From: Mesorhizobium sp.
Lineage (GTDB): Bacteria > Pseudomonadota > Alphaproteobacteria > Rhizobiales > Rhizobiaceae
DNA length: 64,000 nucleotides
Direction: 5' to 3'
Assembly (NCBI GenBank): GCA_004020645.1
Contig: SAQL01000001.1
Span: forward strand, 399,176 to 463,175
Shown here: piece after piece, positions 25,813 to 35,360 of the stretch
How the letters are laid out: each line of letters begins with the position of its first letter
How positions within the stretch are numbered: the first letter of the stretch is position 1
Position numbers and translations under genes: made by a program
Notes under the pieces: model-generated
Databases searched by the model: none
What the model was told of the DNA's origin: nothing
Seen by the model: only the letters and a program-made list of their open reading frames with translations

Positions 25813-26514
25813 TCAGCCCTTGGTCCGGTTCTCTGAGAGGACCACAAGCCGATGCGCATCCTTGACCGTGACTTTCTGGCGTCCGCTGACAATTATCCCA
25901 CTCTCTTCCCATTTGCTGAGCAAGCGGCTGACGGTGTGCAGTGTCGTCCCTGTCATTTCGGCAATGTCCTGCCTCGAGATCGGAAAATCTATTTCGATGC
26001 CGCTTTCGGTGTTCCGGCCAGTCTGATTTGCCAATCGCAGCAGCGCGTGAGCAACGCGCTGCTCGACCTGTTCAGTGGACATCTCCACAACGCGCGTCTG
26101 GGTTTCTTGCAGCCTGTTTCCGACGGTCCGGTACGTGGTTGACCCAAACGTCGGGAAACGACGCGCCAATTCGGGCCATAACGCATTTGGCCAGGCCAGT
26201 ACGACACAGTCCACCGCAGCTACGGCGCTGGCGGGATAGGTCGTCCGGCCGAGCGCCGCGGCGACGCCAAAAATTTCGCCTTCACTGATGTATCTGGCGA
26301 TGACCTGCTGTCCGTCCGGTGTGGTGCGGACGACGCGTATATGGCCGGCGATCAGCACGTAGAAGGAATGGGCCTCGGTGTCCTGCTCGAAGATCGAGGA
26401 GTCCTTGGCATAGCGAGACGATCGAGCGCCTCGGAGTATCTCGCTCTGCTCTTCGGGCGCCATCCCCTGGAAAAGCGGCAGCCGCGATATCAGTGATCGG
26501 TCCAGCGCAGCCAA
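25813..26514 (-). CDS. nnrR: Crp/Fnr-family regulator, NnrR-like
   Basis: 233 aa: a cyclic-nucleotide-type sensor barrel (about 12-130), a dimer helix, and a C-terminal helix-turn-helix ISRQDIAEMTGTTLHTVSRLLSKWE. It lacks the N-terminal cysteine cluster of FNR, and the recognition helix resembles NnrR, which responds to NO and activates nirK-type genes. TTG start at 26514 with GAGGA. A TTGCG-N4-CGCAA box sits 45 nt upstream, so it probably controls itself and the divergent pseudoazurin gene. Confidence 0.85.
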   Translation of the reverse strand: MAALDRSLISRLPLFQGMAPEEQSEILRGARSSRYAKDSSIFEQDTEAHSFYVLIAGHIRVVRTTPDGQQVIARYISEGEIFGVAAALGRTTYPASAVAAVDCVVLAWPNALWPELARRFPTFGSTTYRTVGNRLQETQTRVVEMSTEQVEQRVAHALLRLANQTGRNTESGIEIDFPISRQDIAEMTGTTLHTVSRLLSKWEESGIIVSGRQKVTVKDAHRLVVLSENRTKG

Positions 26515-26559
26515 GCAGAATCCTCGTCAGTCGTGCGGCAGACCTTTCTTACCCCGAGT

Positions 26560-26573
26560 TTGCGCCAGCGCAA
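26560..26573. promoter_or_regulatory. NnrR-type box between nnrR and pseudoazurin
   Basis: TTGCGCCAGCGCAA is a perfect TTGCG-N4-CGCAA repeat in the divergent region, 45 nt from the nnrR start and 74 nt from the pseudoazurin ATG. Confidence 0.78.
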
Positions 26574-26647
26574 ATTCTCCCGGGGCAGATCAGGCTAAAT
26601 GACATGGAACGGCCAAATGCCGCGAAGACGAAACAAAGGACAAATCG

Positions 26648-27085
26648 ATGAAACTCTCCATCCTGGCCGCCGCAATCTCCATCCTCGCGCTCGTCGGCGG
26701 CGCAAACGCGGAAGAGCACGTGGTGCAGATGCTCAACAAGGGCGAAAAAGGCGCGATGGTCTTCCAGCCGGCCTTCGTCAAGGCCGCGCCCGGCGACACC
26801 GTCAAGTTCGTACCGACCGACAAGACCCACGACGCCCAGTCAATCAAGGGCATGATTCCGGATGGCGCAGAACCGTTCAAGGGGAAAACGAACGAGGAAA
26901 TCACCGTCACGCTGACCCAGGAGGGTGTCTATGGCGTCAAATGCGCGCCTCACTACGGCATGGGCATGGTCGCGCTGATCGCGGTCGGCAAGCCGGTCAA
27001 CCTCGATACGGCCACGGCGGTCAAGCATGCCGGGAAAGCAAAGAAGGTGTTCGCGGACCTGCTCAGCCAGGTTCCGGCCAACTGA
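26648..27085 (+). CDS. Pseudoazurin
   Basis: 145 aa periplasmic blue copper protein that donates electrons to copper nitrite reductase. A signal peptide (about 1-21, cleaved after ANA) precedes the cupredoxin fold. The type 1 copper ligands are His61, Cys99, His102 and Met107, with the C-x2-H-x4-M spacing of pseudoazurin. The NnrR-type box 74 nt upstream and the nearby nirK support a role in nitrite respiration. Confidence 0.93.
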   Translation: MKLSILAAAISILALVGGANAEEHVVQMLNKGEKGAMVFQPAFVKAAPGDTVKFVPTDKTHDAQSIKGMIPDGAEPFKGKTNEEITVTLTQEGVYGVKCAPHYGMGMVALIAVGKPVNLDTATAVKHAGKAKKVFADLLSQVPAN

Positions 27086-27183
27086 TCAACACCGATACAG
27101 CCGTGCCTGCCCGATGTGGGCAGTTTGGGTCGGACGGACCGAGGGCGGCGGTTCATCCGGCCCTTTCATCTTGAGACACAACT

Positions 27184-28358
27184 ATGGGTATTCCACGTCT
27201 GCGGGCCTACTCCGGGCCCGCGATTCTTTCCTACGGGTTCAGGCCCTTCTTTTTCCTCGGCGCGCTCCATGCCGGGCTCTCCGTCATGCTTTGGCTGCCG
27301 ATGTATGCAGGCGAACTCGATGCTCACAGCGCGTTTGTTCCAGTCGACTGGCATGTGCACGAGATGCTGTTCGGCTATCTGCCGGCGATCGCTACCGGGT
27401 TCCTGCTGACCGCCATCCCGAACTGGACCGGCAGGCTGCCCGTGCAAGGTCCACCATTGCTGGCACTGGTTATCCTCTGGATTGCCGGGCGCGCCGCCGT
27501 CTTCTTCTCGGCGAATATCGGCTGGGAAGCAGCCGCTGTCATCGACGTGGCTTTTCTGCTTGCGGTCACGGCTGCGGCGGCCCGCGAAATCGTCGTGGGA
27601 AGGAACTGGCGCAATCTCAAAGTGTTGCTGCCGCTGGCCGTTCTCGCCTGCGCCAACGGCGCGTTCCATGTGGAGGCGCATCTTCAAGGCACATCGGACA
27701 TCAGCCGCAGGCTCGGCATCGCCGCGGCGATCATCCTCATCTCGCTCATCGGCGGCGCATCATTCCGAGCTTCACGCGCAACTGGCTCGTCCGCGAAAAC
27801 CCGGGCAGGCTTCCAGCACCCTTCGACCGTTTTGACGTGGCATCGATAGCCATCTCGGTTGCCGCACTGGGTACATGGACGGTTATCCCGGACAGCAGCA
27901 CCTCGGGACTGCTCATGGCCGCCGCCGCAACTTGCCAGGCATGGCGTTTGTCGCGCTGGGCGGGAGAGCGCACCATACGGGATCCGCTCGTGCTTGTACT
28001 CCATGCAGCATACGCCTTTGTGCCGGTCGGTCTTGCCTTGGTCGCGGCGTCGATCTTCTTTCCCAACGCCGTGCCCGCTGCGGCGGGGTTCCACGCCCTC
28101 GGCGCCGGCGCGATCGGCTCGATGACGCTTGCTGTAATGGCCCGGGCAACGCTCGGACACACTGGGCGAGAGCTCAAGGCAGGAAGAGGAACGTCGTTTG
28201 TCTTCGCGGCCATCCTTCTGGCGGGATCATTGAGAACCCTGGGCGCCTTCGTCCCTGATGATGGAGTGATCCATCTGGCGGGCGCCGCATGGGTGGCGGC
28301 ATTTGCCGGTTTCATTCTGGTCTACGGAACCGCATTGATGAGGCCAAAGGCGCGGTGA
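27184..28358 (+). pseudogene. nnrS: NnrS-family haem-copper membrane protein, frameshifted
   Basis: The N-terminal frame (27184-27849) gives a polytopic membrane protein with FRPFFFLGALHAGLSVMLWLP and DWHVHEMLFGYLPAIATGFLLTAIPNW, the NnrS signature with its metal-binding histidines. Near 27751-27756 the sequence reads GGCGGCGC where GGCGGGCGC is expected; one missing G moves the continuation RIIPSFTRNWLVRENPG into another frame, which runs to a TGA at 28358. The full-length product would be about 390 aa. Either a recent one-base deletion or a sequence error. Confidence 0.85.
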
Positions 28359-28415
28359 AGCGGGCGGCGGCACACCCGCGACGGTCGACAGAACCTGTGG
28401 AACTGCTTCTATTTG

Positions 28416-29279
28416 TCAGATGCCGAGGTACCCGAGGATCAGCTTCCTCCACCCCGGTCGGTCCCGCACCAACCTGAATCCCAGATTGTCGGGAGGCGTT
28501 CCAACGGCACAGCCCCCGCTTTTGCCGTCGCTGACGAAGTTCGACATATAGGTCCTGTGAAATCCTTCAACGACATGGACGCCGCAATTGTCGAGGGAAT
28601 TCGCAACCCCAGTTCCATCCGCCGCCAGTGTTGCGCGGACAAAGCATGTCGATGTCCACTCCCAGACGTTGCCGGAAAGATCGGCGAGGCCACGGGAGTT
28701 CACGCCAAAGGTGCCTCGGCTCCTCGGCAAGGGATCCGGGCTGCGATCGAGTTGGGCCTCGGCCTTGTAGCGGGCAAGCCAACGCTTGGCGGGGTTGTTG
28801 GCGTCGGCTTGGGGCCCCTCAAATCCGCCTCTGAAACGCTCTGCTGCCGCAAAGGCCCATTCCTCGTCTGTAGGCAGCCGCCAGTAATCGCCGGTCGCTT
28901 GAGAATACCACCGGGCATAGGCGCTGGCGTCGAGATAACTCACTCCGGTCACCGGCGCATTGGGCGGGATCTCACGTGTCTCCTGTGGCGACTGGCAGGC
29001 ACCGGCCTTCACACAGTCTGCATAGTCGGCCACGCTGACCTGATAGGTCATGATTTCGATGGGCTTGTTGAACCGTCGCTTGAGGCGGGGATTGGCTTGC
29101 GGATGTTCGCCCCGCAGGAACTCGCCCGGCAGGGAATAGGTGATCGAACCGGGAGGCAAGGTGACCGTGATGGTGACAGGGTGGAGTCGATGTCCACTCC
29201 AGCTGACGGCGGACAAGCCTATCGGCACCGTTGCGGCCGCGATGGCGACCGAGGCAACCTTCAGGAAGGAAAGCGGCAT
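28416..29279 (-). CDS. nirV: NirV, formylglycine-generating-enzyme-like protein
   Basis: 287 aa with an N-terminal hydrophobic export or anchor segment (about 5-25) and an SUMF1/FGE-sulfatase domain: PVTGVSYLDASAYARWYSQATGDYWRLPTDEEWAFAAAERF, then LADLSGNVWEWTSTCF and LGFRLVRDRP. NirV accompanies nirK in many denitrifiers; its biochemical role is unsettled. It follows nirK after 53 nt, and a strong hairpin lies between them. Confidence 0.87.
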   Translation of the reverse strand: MPLSFLKVASVAIAAATVPIGLSAVSWSGHRLHPVTITVTLPPGSITYSLPGEFLRGEHPQANPRLKRRFNKPIEIMTYQVSVADYADCVKAGACQSPQETREIPPNAPVTGVSYLDASAYARWYSQATGDYWRLPTDEEWAFAAAERFRGGFEGPQADANNPAKRWLARYKAEAQLDRSPDPLPRSRGTFGVNSRGLADLSGNVWEWTSTCFVRATLAADGTGVANSLDNCGVHVVEGFHRTYMSNFVSDGKSGGCAVGTPPDNLGFRLVRDRPGWRKLILGYLGI

Positions 29280-29292
29280 GGCTTTTTGTCCA

Positions 29293-29320
29293 TACCCGGA
29301 CAGCGAGTGCTGTCCGGGTA
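29293..29320 (-). other. 12-bp-stem hairpin between nirK and nirV
   Basis: Arms TACCCGGACAGC (29293-29304) and GCTGTCCGGGTA (29309-29320) pair perfectly around a 4-nt loop. On the nirK-nirV transcript no U run follows, so it is not a standard terminator; it could limit read-through or protect the 3' end of nirK mRNA. Confidence 0.65.
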
Positions 29321-29332
29321 ATTGCGGTGTCG

Positions 29333-30439
29333 TCAGTTTGTGGCGATGGCTTTAGGAGCCTCGACCTGCGTCATCAGGTCGTCATTCCACTCGCCTTCGA
29401 CCATGAAATGAGCCGTAGCTCCGAGTTCCACAGCCTCGATCAGATTGTGGTTCACGTAGGCGTAGACCCCCGGCTGCAGGAAGGTGTAGAGCGCCGCGCC
29501 CGCCGATCCGCCGCGAATGAACCAGGTTTCCAGATCCTTGGCCGGCGTGTTGGCAAATTTGCCCTCTTCCCAGACGTAATCGCCGTGACCGCCAATCAGG
29601 TGCGGGCGCGTATCGCGGTTGGCTTGCGAATGGACGATCAATACCGTTTCGCCAACATTCGCCTTCATCGCGTTGTCGCCGGTCAGTGATCCGACCTTGC
29701 CGTTGAACACCACATGTGTCGGGATCAATCCGCGCATCACTTTCATCATGTCGTCGTAACCGTCGCCGGCCGTTTCATAGCTCTTGAAGTTGCCGTTCTC
29801 GTCACGCGGGATATAGAAGTCGTTTTCGCCGATATAGAAGATCCTGTCGTATTTGACCGGCTTTCCCTTGTCGTCCTTCAGACCATCTCGCGGCAGGACC
29901 ATGATCGCGCCGCTCATGCCGGATACGACATGCCAGGGGATCATCGAGCCGCCGGGCGCGCAGTGATAAACGAACGTTCCCGAGCGGGTAGCCTTGAAAC
30001 GCAGGGTCACCTGCTCGCCAGGATTGACCAGCGTGAGTTCGCCGCCGCCCAGCGCCCCGGTTGCGGCATGGAAATCGATGTTGTGGGCGAGCGTGTTGGT
30101 GTCCGGATTGATGAGCGTCAGTTCGACGTAGTCGTCCTGGTGCACAACCATCAGCGGGCCGGGAACAGAGCCGTTGTAGGTCATGGCATTGAGCGTCGTG
30201 CCGTCGGCATCGATGACAACAGGCTTCTCCTCGATCGTCATGGTGAATTCGACGATCTTCGGGCCGCCCTTGGCGACCTGATCGTGCGGATGGACGAACG
30301 GCGGTGCCACGAGCTTGACCTTCTCGCGGGCAAGTGCCCCGATGTCTGCCGGGGCGAACGTTGCGGAAAATGCCGGCATCGCCGCCACGGCGGCAGCGCC
30401 GATGGCTGCTCCGAAGAGGGCTTCGCGTCGCGTGAACAT
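29333..30439 (-). CDS. nirK: Copper-containing nitrite reductase
   Basis: 368 aa periplasmic enzyme reducing nitrite to NO. A twin-arginine signal ([10 protein letters not shown]) leads the protein. Two cupredoxin domains carry the type 1 and type 2 copper ligands: [14 protein letters not shown], the [19 protein letters not shown] segment, and [14 protein letters not shown] near the C terminus. An NnrR-type box lies 65 nt upstream. It pairs with nirV and the pseudoazurin gene. No NO reductase genes are visible in the window, so how NO is removed is not shown here. Confidence 0.95.
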   Translation of the reverse strand: MFTRREALFGAAIGAAAVAAMPAFSATFAPADIGALAREKVKLVAPPFVHPHDQVAKGGPKIVEFTMTIEEKPVVIDADGTTLNAMTYNGSVPGPLMVVHQDDYVELTLINPDTNTLAHNIDFHAATGALGGGELTLVNPGEQVTLRFKATRSGTFVYHCAPGGSMIPWHVVSGMSGAIMVLPRDGLKDDKGKPVKYDRIFYIGENDFYIPRDENGNFKSYETAGDGYDDMMKVMRGLIPTHVVFNGKVGSLTGDNAMKANVGETVLIVHSQANRDTRPHLIGGHGDYVWEEGKFANTPAKDLETWFIRGGSAGAALYTFLQPGVYAYVNHNLIEAVELGATAHFMVEGEWNDDLMTQVEAPKAIATN

Positions 30440-30504
30440 GTCAGTCTCCTATCTATCAACCGTTGTGGATGAGTAGAATTTACCTGACCAGACGCATTGT
30501 TTCT

Positions 30505-30518
30505 TTGCGTTGGCGCAA
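30505..30518. promoter_or_regulatory. NnrR-type box upstream of nirK
   Basis: TTGCGTTGGCGCAA is a perfect TTGCG-N4-CGCAA repeat, 65 nt upstream of the nirK ATG. Confidence 0.78.
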
Positions 30519-30669
30519 ATTGAGGAGTTAAAGCTTGGCGAGAGATAGACTTGGATACGGCAATCTTGCGCGTTATTCGAGTTTTTGGGTTGTGTTCGAG
30601 CCAGACACATGCAGTGGCGAAGTTTTCCGAACCAGCGCCGCTATCCGCACTTGGCTCCCGATCAGTTGT

Positions 30670-30816
30670 CTAGCTTTCGTCCCGATCGATCAGGATCCGC
30701 TCGGCAGCTCCGTCGAGATCCTCGTATTGACCGCTCCTCAAAGCCCACAAGAAGCCGGACAGACCTAGCGCGCCGAGAAAAAGAGCTACGGGTATGAGAT
30801 AGACAAGCGTCGTCAT
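30670..30816 (-). CDS. ccoS: Cbb3 oxidase maturation protein CcoS
   Basis: 48 aa single-pass membrane protein: MTTLVYLIPVALFLGALG, then GFLWALRSGQYEDLDGAAERIL, the standard CcoS/FixS pattern with GQYEDLDG after the helix. Its ATG overlaps the fixI stop as ATGA. It is the last gene of fixGHIS and is needed for copper insertion into the oxidase. Confidence 0.9.
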   Translation of the reverse strand: MTTLVYLIPVALFLGALGLSGFLWALRSGQYEDLDGAAERILIDRDES

Positions 30817-33095
30817 GAGGATCGTGCCAATGCGCCGGCAGTGGAACGTTTGCCGCGCGTACCAACCGTCTCGGGTGAGCTCGCGGCAAAGCCTTGCAGC
30901 CTCAGCGCATTGCCAATGACAAGCAGTGACGAAGCCGACATCGCGATTGCCGCGATCAGCGGCGTGACGTGCCCCAGAATGGCGATCGGCACGGCGATGG
31001 TGTTATAGACGATTGCTATGGCGATGTTTTGCCGGATCAGTCGTCCGGCCTTTCGCGAGATGTCGAGGGCAAGGGGTACTGCCGAAAGGCTTTCGCGCAG
31101 GAACACGAAATCCGCCGCTTTGCGGCCGACATCGGCCGCCGTGGCTGGAGCGATCGAGACGTGTGCCGCGCCCAGCGCAGGGGTGTCGTTGAGGCCGTCG
31201 CCAACCATCAGCACCTTGTGGCCGTCTTTCGCCAGCGTTTCGATATACACGACCTTGCCCGAAGGGAGCAGCGCCGGAACAAAGTGATGGATGCCCAACG
31301 TCGCCGCGACCTCGCCGCAAGCAGCTGCGGTATCGCCCGACAGCATTTCCACGGGAACCCGGGCATTGTTCAATTGCTCGACGGCCGCTCTGGCGTCTGA
31401 ACGCAGCGCGTCCTCGAAGACAAAGGACGCGACAATGATCCCATCTTTGGTCAGAACCGTTCCGCCGTATCCGCTTTCGCCGGCGGTTCGGGCCTTCCAC
31501 CCGGCCCAGCCGCGCCGGCCAAGCCGCCAGGTGCTTCCCATGGCGGTCGCTTCGATCCCGAAACCAGGGTGCTCGCTGACGGACTCGAGCTTCGGCTGAG
31601 CAGCAAAGCCCGCAGCGCCGGCTATGGCCATTGAGAATGGATGGCGGGAATGCACGGCCATGTCGCCTGCGATGGCCAGCATGGCCGGATCGATGGACGA
31701 CGCGTTGACGAGCCGGGGCTGTCCGAGCGTAAGCGTTCCTGTCTTGTCGAACACCGCCGTGTCGATCGCCGCCAGACGCTCCATGGCCGAACCATCCTTG
31801 ACCATGACGCCGCTTTCGAACAGACGCCGCGCAGCGACCACCTGCACGATGGGCACGGCGAGACCGAGCGCACACGGGCAGGTGATGATGAGAACGGCGA
31901 TGGCGATCGTTACTGCCTGGTGCCAATCGCCGGTCGCCGCCATCCAGCCAAGGAACGTAACCAAGGCGGTCAGATGGACCACTGGAGCATAGAGCGCTGA
32001 AACGCGGTCGGCGATCCTGCGATAATGCGCGCGACCGCCCTCGGCGGCTTCCATCAGCCGGACCATCTCGGCCAGGAAGGAATCCTTTGCGGCGGCTGTT
32101 GCTTCGATGATCAGCGGGCCTGTGAGATTGAGCGTGCCGGCCTGCACGGTTTCGCCTGATGACACGGTTCTGGGTGTGCTTTCACCGGAAACCAGTGAAC
32201 AGTCGAGATCGGAAGAGCCTTGAATGATCTTGCCGTCGACGGGAATCCTTTCGCCGGCGGTGACCAGCAGCTGCAAGCCGGGTTCGATCTCCTCAACCGG
32301 CAGGTAGTCGCGCGAACCATCCTCGCGCAGCACCATGGCGCCCCGCGCCGCCAGCCGTGACAGGCCGTTCACGGCGGTCCGGGCACGCTCGCGCATCACG
32401 TGATCCAGCGTGCGGCCGATCAACAGGAAGAACAGCAGCGACACCGACGCATCGAAATAGGCGTGGTCGCCATGGTTGATGGTCTCGTAGAGGCTCATTG
32501 CGTAGGCGAGCGAAACGCCAACCGCAATCGGCACGTCCATGTTCATGCGCCCGTGACGCAACGCATTCCATGCCGATCGGAAATAGATTCCGCCGGCGAA
32601 GGCGAGCGCCGGGATAGCGATCAGCGCCGAGACCCAATGGAACAGGTCACGCGTCGCGCCTTCCGCGCCCGACCAGACCGAGACGGAAAGCAGCATGATA
32701 TTGCCCGCAGCAAAGCCGGCGACCGCGACGGCCCGGATCAGTTCCGAAAGCGTCTTGTCTTTTTCATGAATCTCCGGATCGAAAAGATGCGCCGGGTAGC
32801 CCAGCAGCTCTAGTGCAGCGACGATGGGAGGAGCCTCGTTCCCACGCCACTGGACCGAGACCCGTTTGGTCGAAAGGTTGACACGAGCGCGCTCGACGCG
32901 ATCGAGCTTTCCGAGAGCCGTCTCGATCGCCTGGATGCAGGCCGCGCAGTGAACCGTCGGCACCGACAGATCGGTCTGGCGAAGGTCATCGTCAAGCGAG
33001 CGGCTTGCCAACCTGATCTCCTGGCTCGATGGCAAGCTGGATGTCGCTCCGCCCAGATCCAGCGCCATTTCAGCGCCCGGCGCACAGCAGCTCAT
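30813..33095 (-). CDS. ccoI: Copper-translocating P-type ATPase FixI/CcoI
   Basis: 760 aa. An N-terminal HMA domain (about 42-110) has VHCAACI; the transmembrane metal motif is TCPCALGL; DKTGTLT and GDGLNDTPAL are intact. FixI/CcoI exports copper for assembly of the CuB centre of the cbb3 oxidase. Start and stop codons overlap fixH and ccoS by ATGA, so translation is coupled across the operon. Confidence 0.94.
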   Translation of the reverse strand: MSCCAPGAEMALDLGGATSSLPSSQEIRLASRSLDDDLRQTDLSVPTVHCAACIQAIETALGKLDRVERARVNLSTKRVSVQWRGNEAPPIVAALELLGYPAHLFDPEIHEKDKTLSELIRAVAVAGFAAGNIMLLSVSVWSGAEGATRDLFHWVSALIAIPALAFAGGIYFRSAWNALRHGRMNMDVPIAVGVSLAYAMSLYETINHGDHAYFDASVSLLFFLLIGRTLDHVMRERARTAVNGLSRLAARGAMVLREDGSRDYLPVEEIEPGLQLLVTAGERIPVDGKIIQGSSDLDCSLVSGESTPRTVSSGETVQAGTLNLTGPLIIEATAAAKDSFLAEMVRLMEAAEGGRAHYRRIADRVSALYAPVVHLTALVTFLGWMAATGDWHQAVTIAIAVLIITCPCALGLAVPIVQVVAARRLFESGVMVKDGSAMERLAAIDTAVFDKTGTLTLGQPRLVNASSIDPAMLAIAGDMAVHSRHPFSMAIAGAAGFAAQPKLESVSEHPGFGIEATAMGSTWRLGRRGWAGWKARTAGESGYGGTVLTKDGIIVASFVFEDALRSDARAAVEQLNNARVPVEMLSGDTAAACGEVAATLGIHHFVPALLPSGKVVYIETLAKDGHKVLMVGDGLNDTPALGAAHVSIAPATAADVGRKAADFVFLRESLSAVPLALDISRKAGRLIRQNIAIAIVYNTIAVPIAILGHVTPLIAAIAMSASSLLVIGNALRLQGFAASSPETVGTRGKRSTAGALARSS

Positions 33096-33589
33096 TGCAG
33101 TGCTCCGTGAGAAATCATGATCCGGCGAACGTCGCGATAGGATTCTGCCAGACCGGCATCCGTGTCGACTTCGACGATCCAGACGCCATCCCTTGGTGTG
33201 TGCCGCGCGGCAAATTCCTGGCCCGAGGCAACGGCGAGAGTGACGGCTTTGTCCGCGCCCTCGTAGGCAGGATGACGAAACAGCACCTTGACGCTACGCA
33301 AGGGAACCGGCTTGCCGGCGGCATCGTTGAGACTGTAGCGGACTTCGCCCCAAGAGATCGTCAATTTGCCGGTCCAGCCGAGTGCCGCCTGCGCACGCCC
33401 TTCCTCGGCCTTTCGGTTGAATTGCTGGCTGGCCACATAGGAGTTTTCGACGACGAGGCCGGTCCAGCTCGTGCTGGCGAGCGTTGCCATGGTCAGATTC
33501 ACACCAACGATCACGCCGAAAAAACTGAGTATGATGAGCAACATATGCCTGCCGGTGAATTCGCGGTTTTTTTGCGTATGGGCGCTCAT
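33092..33589 (-). CDS. ccoH: FixH/CcoH, cbb3 oxidase assembly protein
   Basis: 165 aa with one N-terminal membrane helix (HMLLIILSFFGVIVGVNLTMA) followed by a FixH domain with SWTGLVVENSYVASQQFN. It stabilises the oxidase during assembly. The ATG at 33589 overlaps the fixG stop as ATGA; the longer frame to 34000 runs into fixG and is rejected. Confidence 0.92.
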   Translation of the reverse strand: MSAHTQKNREFTGRHMLLIILSFFGVIVGVNLTMATLASTSWTGLVVENSYVASQQFNRKAEEGRAQAALGWTGKLTISWGEVRYSLNDAAGKPVPLRSVKVLFRHPAYEGADKAVTLAVASGQEFAARHTPRDGVWIVEVDTDAGLAESYRDVRRIMISHGALQ

Positions 33590-35145
33590 CTGACGATCTC
33601 CGGGGCGTTGAAGGTGGCGGTGTATTCGTCCGTTTCGAAACTCGCCTTGTCCTCGACGCGGAATTTGAATGTTTGTGTCGCGCTTCCGACCTGGTCCACC
33701 GGCTGGCGCACGAAAACCTTCAGCATCTTCAGGCGGTCGGGTTCGACCGCGACGGCGAAGGACCGGTCTGCGGGAAGGTCGATACCGACGACGCTCATTT
33801 CGGCTCCCCGCAGGCCCTGCATCGTGACAACGATCGTCCTTGGCTCGGGGATCATATTGAGCAGCTTGACGGTGTAGCCGTTGCGGATCGAACCGTCGGA
33901 CAGCGTGACGAATTGCGGGTTGCGGTCGTGCAGAACGTTGACTTCGAGCCGGTCGCGCGTCAGCAGCGAATAGAGCAGGGCGAGACCGACTGCCGACCAA
34001 GCTCCCATGTAGACGAAGGTCCGTGGCCTGAAGATCTTGCGGATATGGAAATGGGCCAACTTATCGGAGAAAGCGCCGCTGCCGGTTCGGACCAGCGAAG
34101 GGTTCACCGAGCAAGAGCCGCCAGCAGTCGCCACCGCCATGTTGGCGTTGTAATCGGACAGCGTCGCATAAGAGATCAGCCCGGGCTCCTTGCCGAGCTT
34201 GGCCATGACGCCGTCGCAGGCATCGATGCACAGCGCGCAAGTGATGCATTCGAGCTGCTGACGGTCGCGAATGTCGATTCCCATCGGGCAGACCGCGACG
34301 CAGGCATTGCAATCGACGCAGTCTCCGACGAGCTGCCCCGCGGCCTGGACCTTCTTGGCGTGCCGCGACCGAGGTTCGCCACGCCAGTCATTGTAGGTCA
34401 CGGTGAGCGAATTTTCGTCGAGCATGGCCGCCTGGATGCGCGGCCACGGGCACATATAAGTGCAGACCTGCTCGCGCATCATCCCGCCGAATGTGTAGGT
34501 GGTAGCCGTCAGCACGCCGATGGTGATGTAGGCGACCGGCGCAGCGGTGCCAGCGAAGACCTCGCCAATCAGCGATGGCGCATCGGCGAAATAGAAGATC
34601 CAGGCGCCGCCGGTCGCTGCCGCTATGGCCAGCCAGATCGCGTGTTTCGATACACGCAGCACAAGCTTGCGCGCGGTCCACGGTCCGGCGTCGAGTTTCA
34701 TGCGGGCATTGCGATCTCCCTCGATCGCGCGCTCCACAACCAGAAACAGATCGACCCATACGGTCTGCGGACAGGTATAGCCGCACCAGGCTCTGCCAAC
34801 TCTGGATGTGATTAGGAAAAGGCCGATGCCGGCCATAACGAGAAGGCCGGCGACATAGAAGAATTCCTGCGGCCAAATCTCGATGAAAAAGAAATAGAAG
34901 CGGCGGTTGGCAAGATCGATCAGCACGGCCTGATCGGGAGCAAACGGACCTCGATCCCAGCGCAGCCAGGGCGTCAGGTAGTAGATGCCCAGCGTGATCG
35001 CCATCACCAGCCACTTGAAGCGGCGAAAGCTGCCCGAGGCGCGCTTGGGAAATATCTTCTTGCGCGGTGCATACAGCGGCTGGCGGACCTTGGCGGAGTT
35101 GACCGCCTCGGCTTCGAGCCGTTCTATCTGCGTATTGTCCAGCAC
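33586..35145 (-). CDS. ccoG: FixG/CcoG, membrane ferredoxin-like assembly protein
   Basis: 519 aa. About five membrane helices are followed by a cytoplasmic double [4Fe-4S] ferredoxin region (CVDCNACVAVCP and CITCALCIDACD) and a C-terminal periplasmic immunoglobulin-like domain. CGYTCPQTVW near residue 115 is typical of the family. CcoG is implicated in reducing Cu(II) for cbb3 assembly. GTG start at 35145 after GGAG. A FixK-type box lies 116 nt upstream, giving fixGHIS its own promoter apart from fixNOQP. Confidence 0.94.
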   Translation of the reverse strand: MLDNTQIERLEAEAVNSAKVRQPLYAPRKKIFPKRASGSFRRFKWLVMAITLGIYYLTPWLRWDRGPFAPDQAVLIDLANRRFYFFFIEIWPQEFFYVAGLLVMAGIGLFLITSRVGRAWCGYTCPQTVWVDLFLVVERAIEGDRNARMKLDAGPWTARKLVLRVSKHAIWLAIAAATGGAWIFYFADAPSLIGEVFAGTAAPVAYITIGVLTATTYTFGGMMREQVCTYMCPWPRIQAAMLDENSLTVTYNDWRGEPRSRHAKKVQAAGQLVGDCVDCNACVAVCPMGIDIRDRQQLECITCALCIDACDGVMAKLGKEPGLISYATLSDYNANMAVATAGGSCSVNPSLVRTGSGAFSDKLAHFHIRKIFRPRTFVYMGAWSAVGLALLYSLLTRDRLEVNVLHDRNPQFVTLSDGSIRNGYTVKLLNMIPEPRTIVVTMQGLRGAEMSVVGIDLPADRSFAVAVEPDRLKMLKVFVRQPVDQVGSATQTFKFRVEDKASFETDEYTATFNAPEIVR

Positions 35146-35261
35146 GAGAAACTCCAGTCGCGCAGCTTATGGTCTCGGTGTGCGCAGTCGGACTTTGTTC
35201 TTTTGCCGGTGCCCGAAATGCCGCGTTGAACAAGCCTTGCCGCAGGGTGGCGTGGTGCGCG

Positions 35262-35275
35262 TTGATGCAAGTCAA
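35262..35275. promoter_or_regulatory. FixK-type box upstream of fixGHIS
   Basis: TTGATGCAAGTCAA (TTGAT-N4-GTCAA) in the 215-bp gap between fixP and fixG, 116 nt upstream of the fixG GTG. Confidence 0.75.
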
Positions 35276-35360
35276 TCGCGAACGCCGGATTGCAGTCGAG
35301 ACCCGGCGCAAGCCGGGCCTCGTCGCTTGGCTGGCGAAGGGCCGGGAATAGGACCCCCCT

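Noticed and set aside
27107-27126. CTGCCC-GATGT-GGGCAG as terminator of the pseudoazurin gene
   Set aside because: Six-base stem followed only by TTT; too weak to call.
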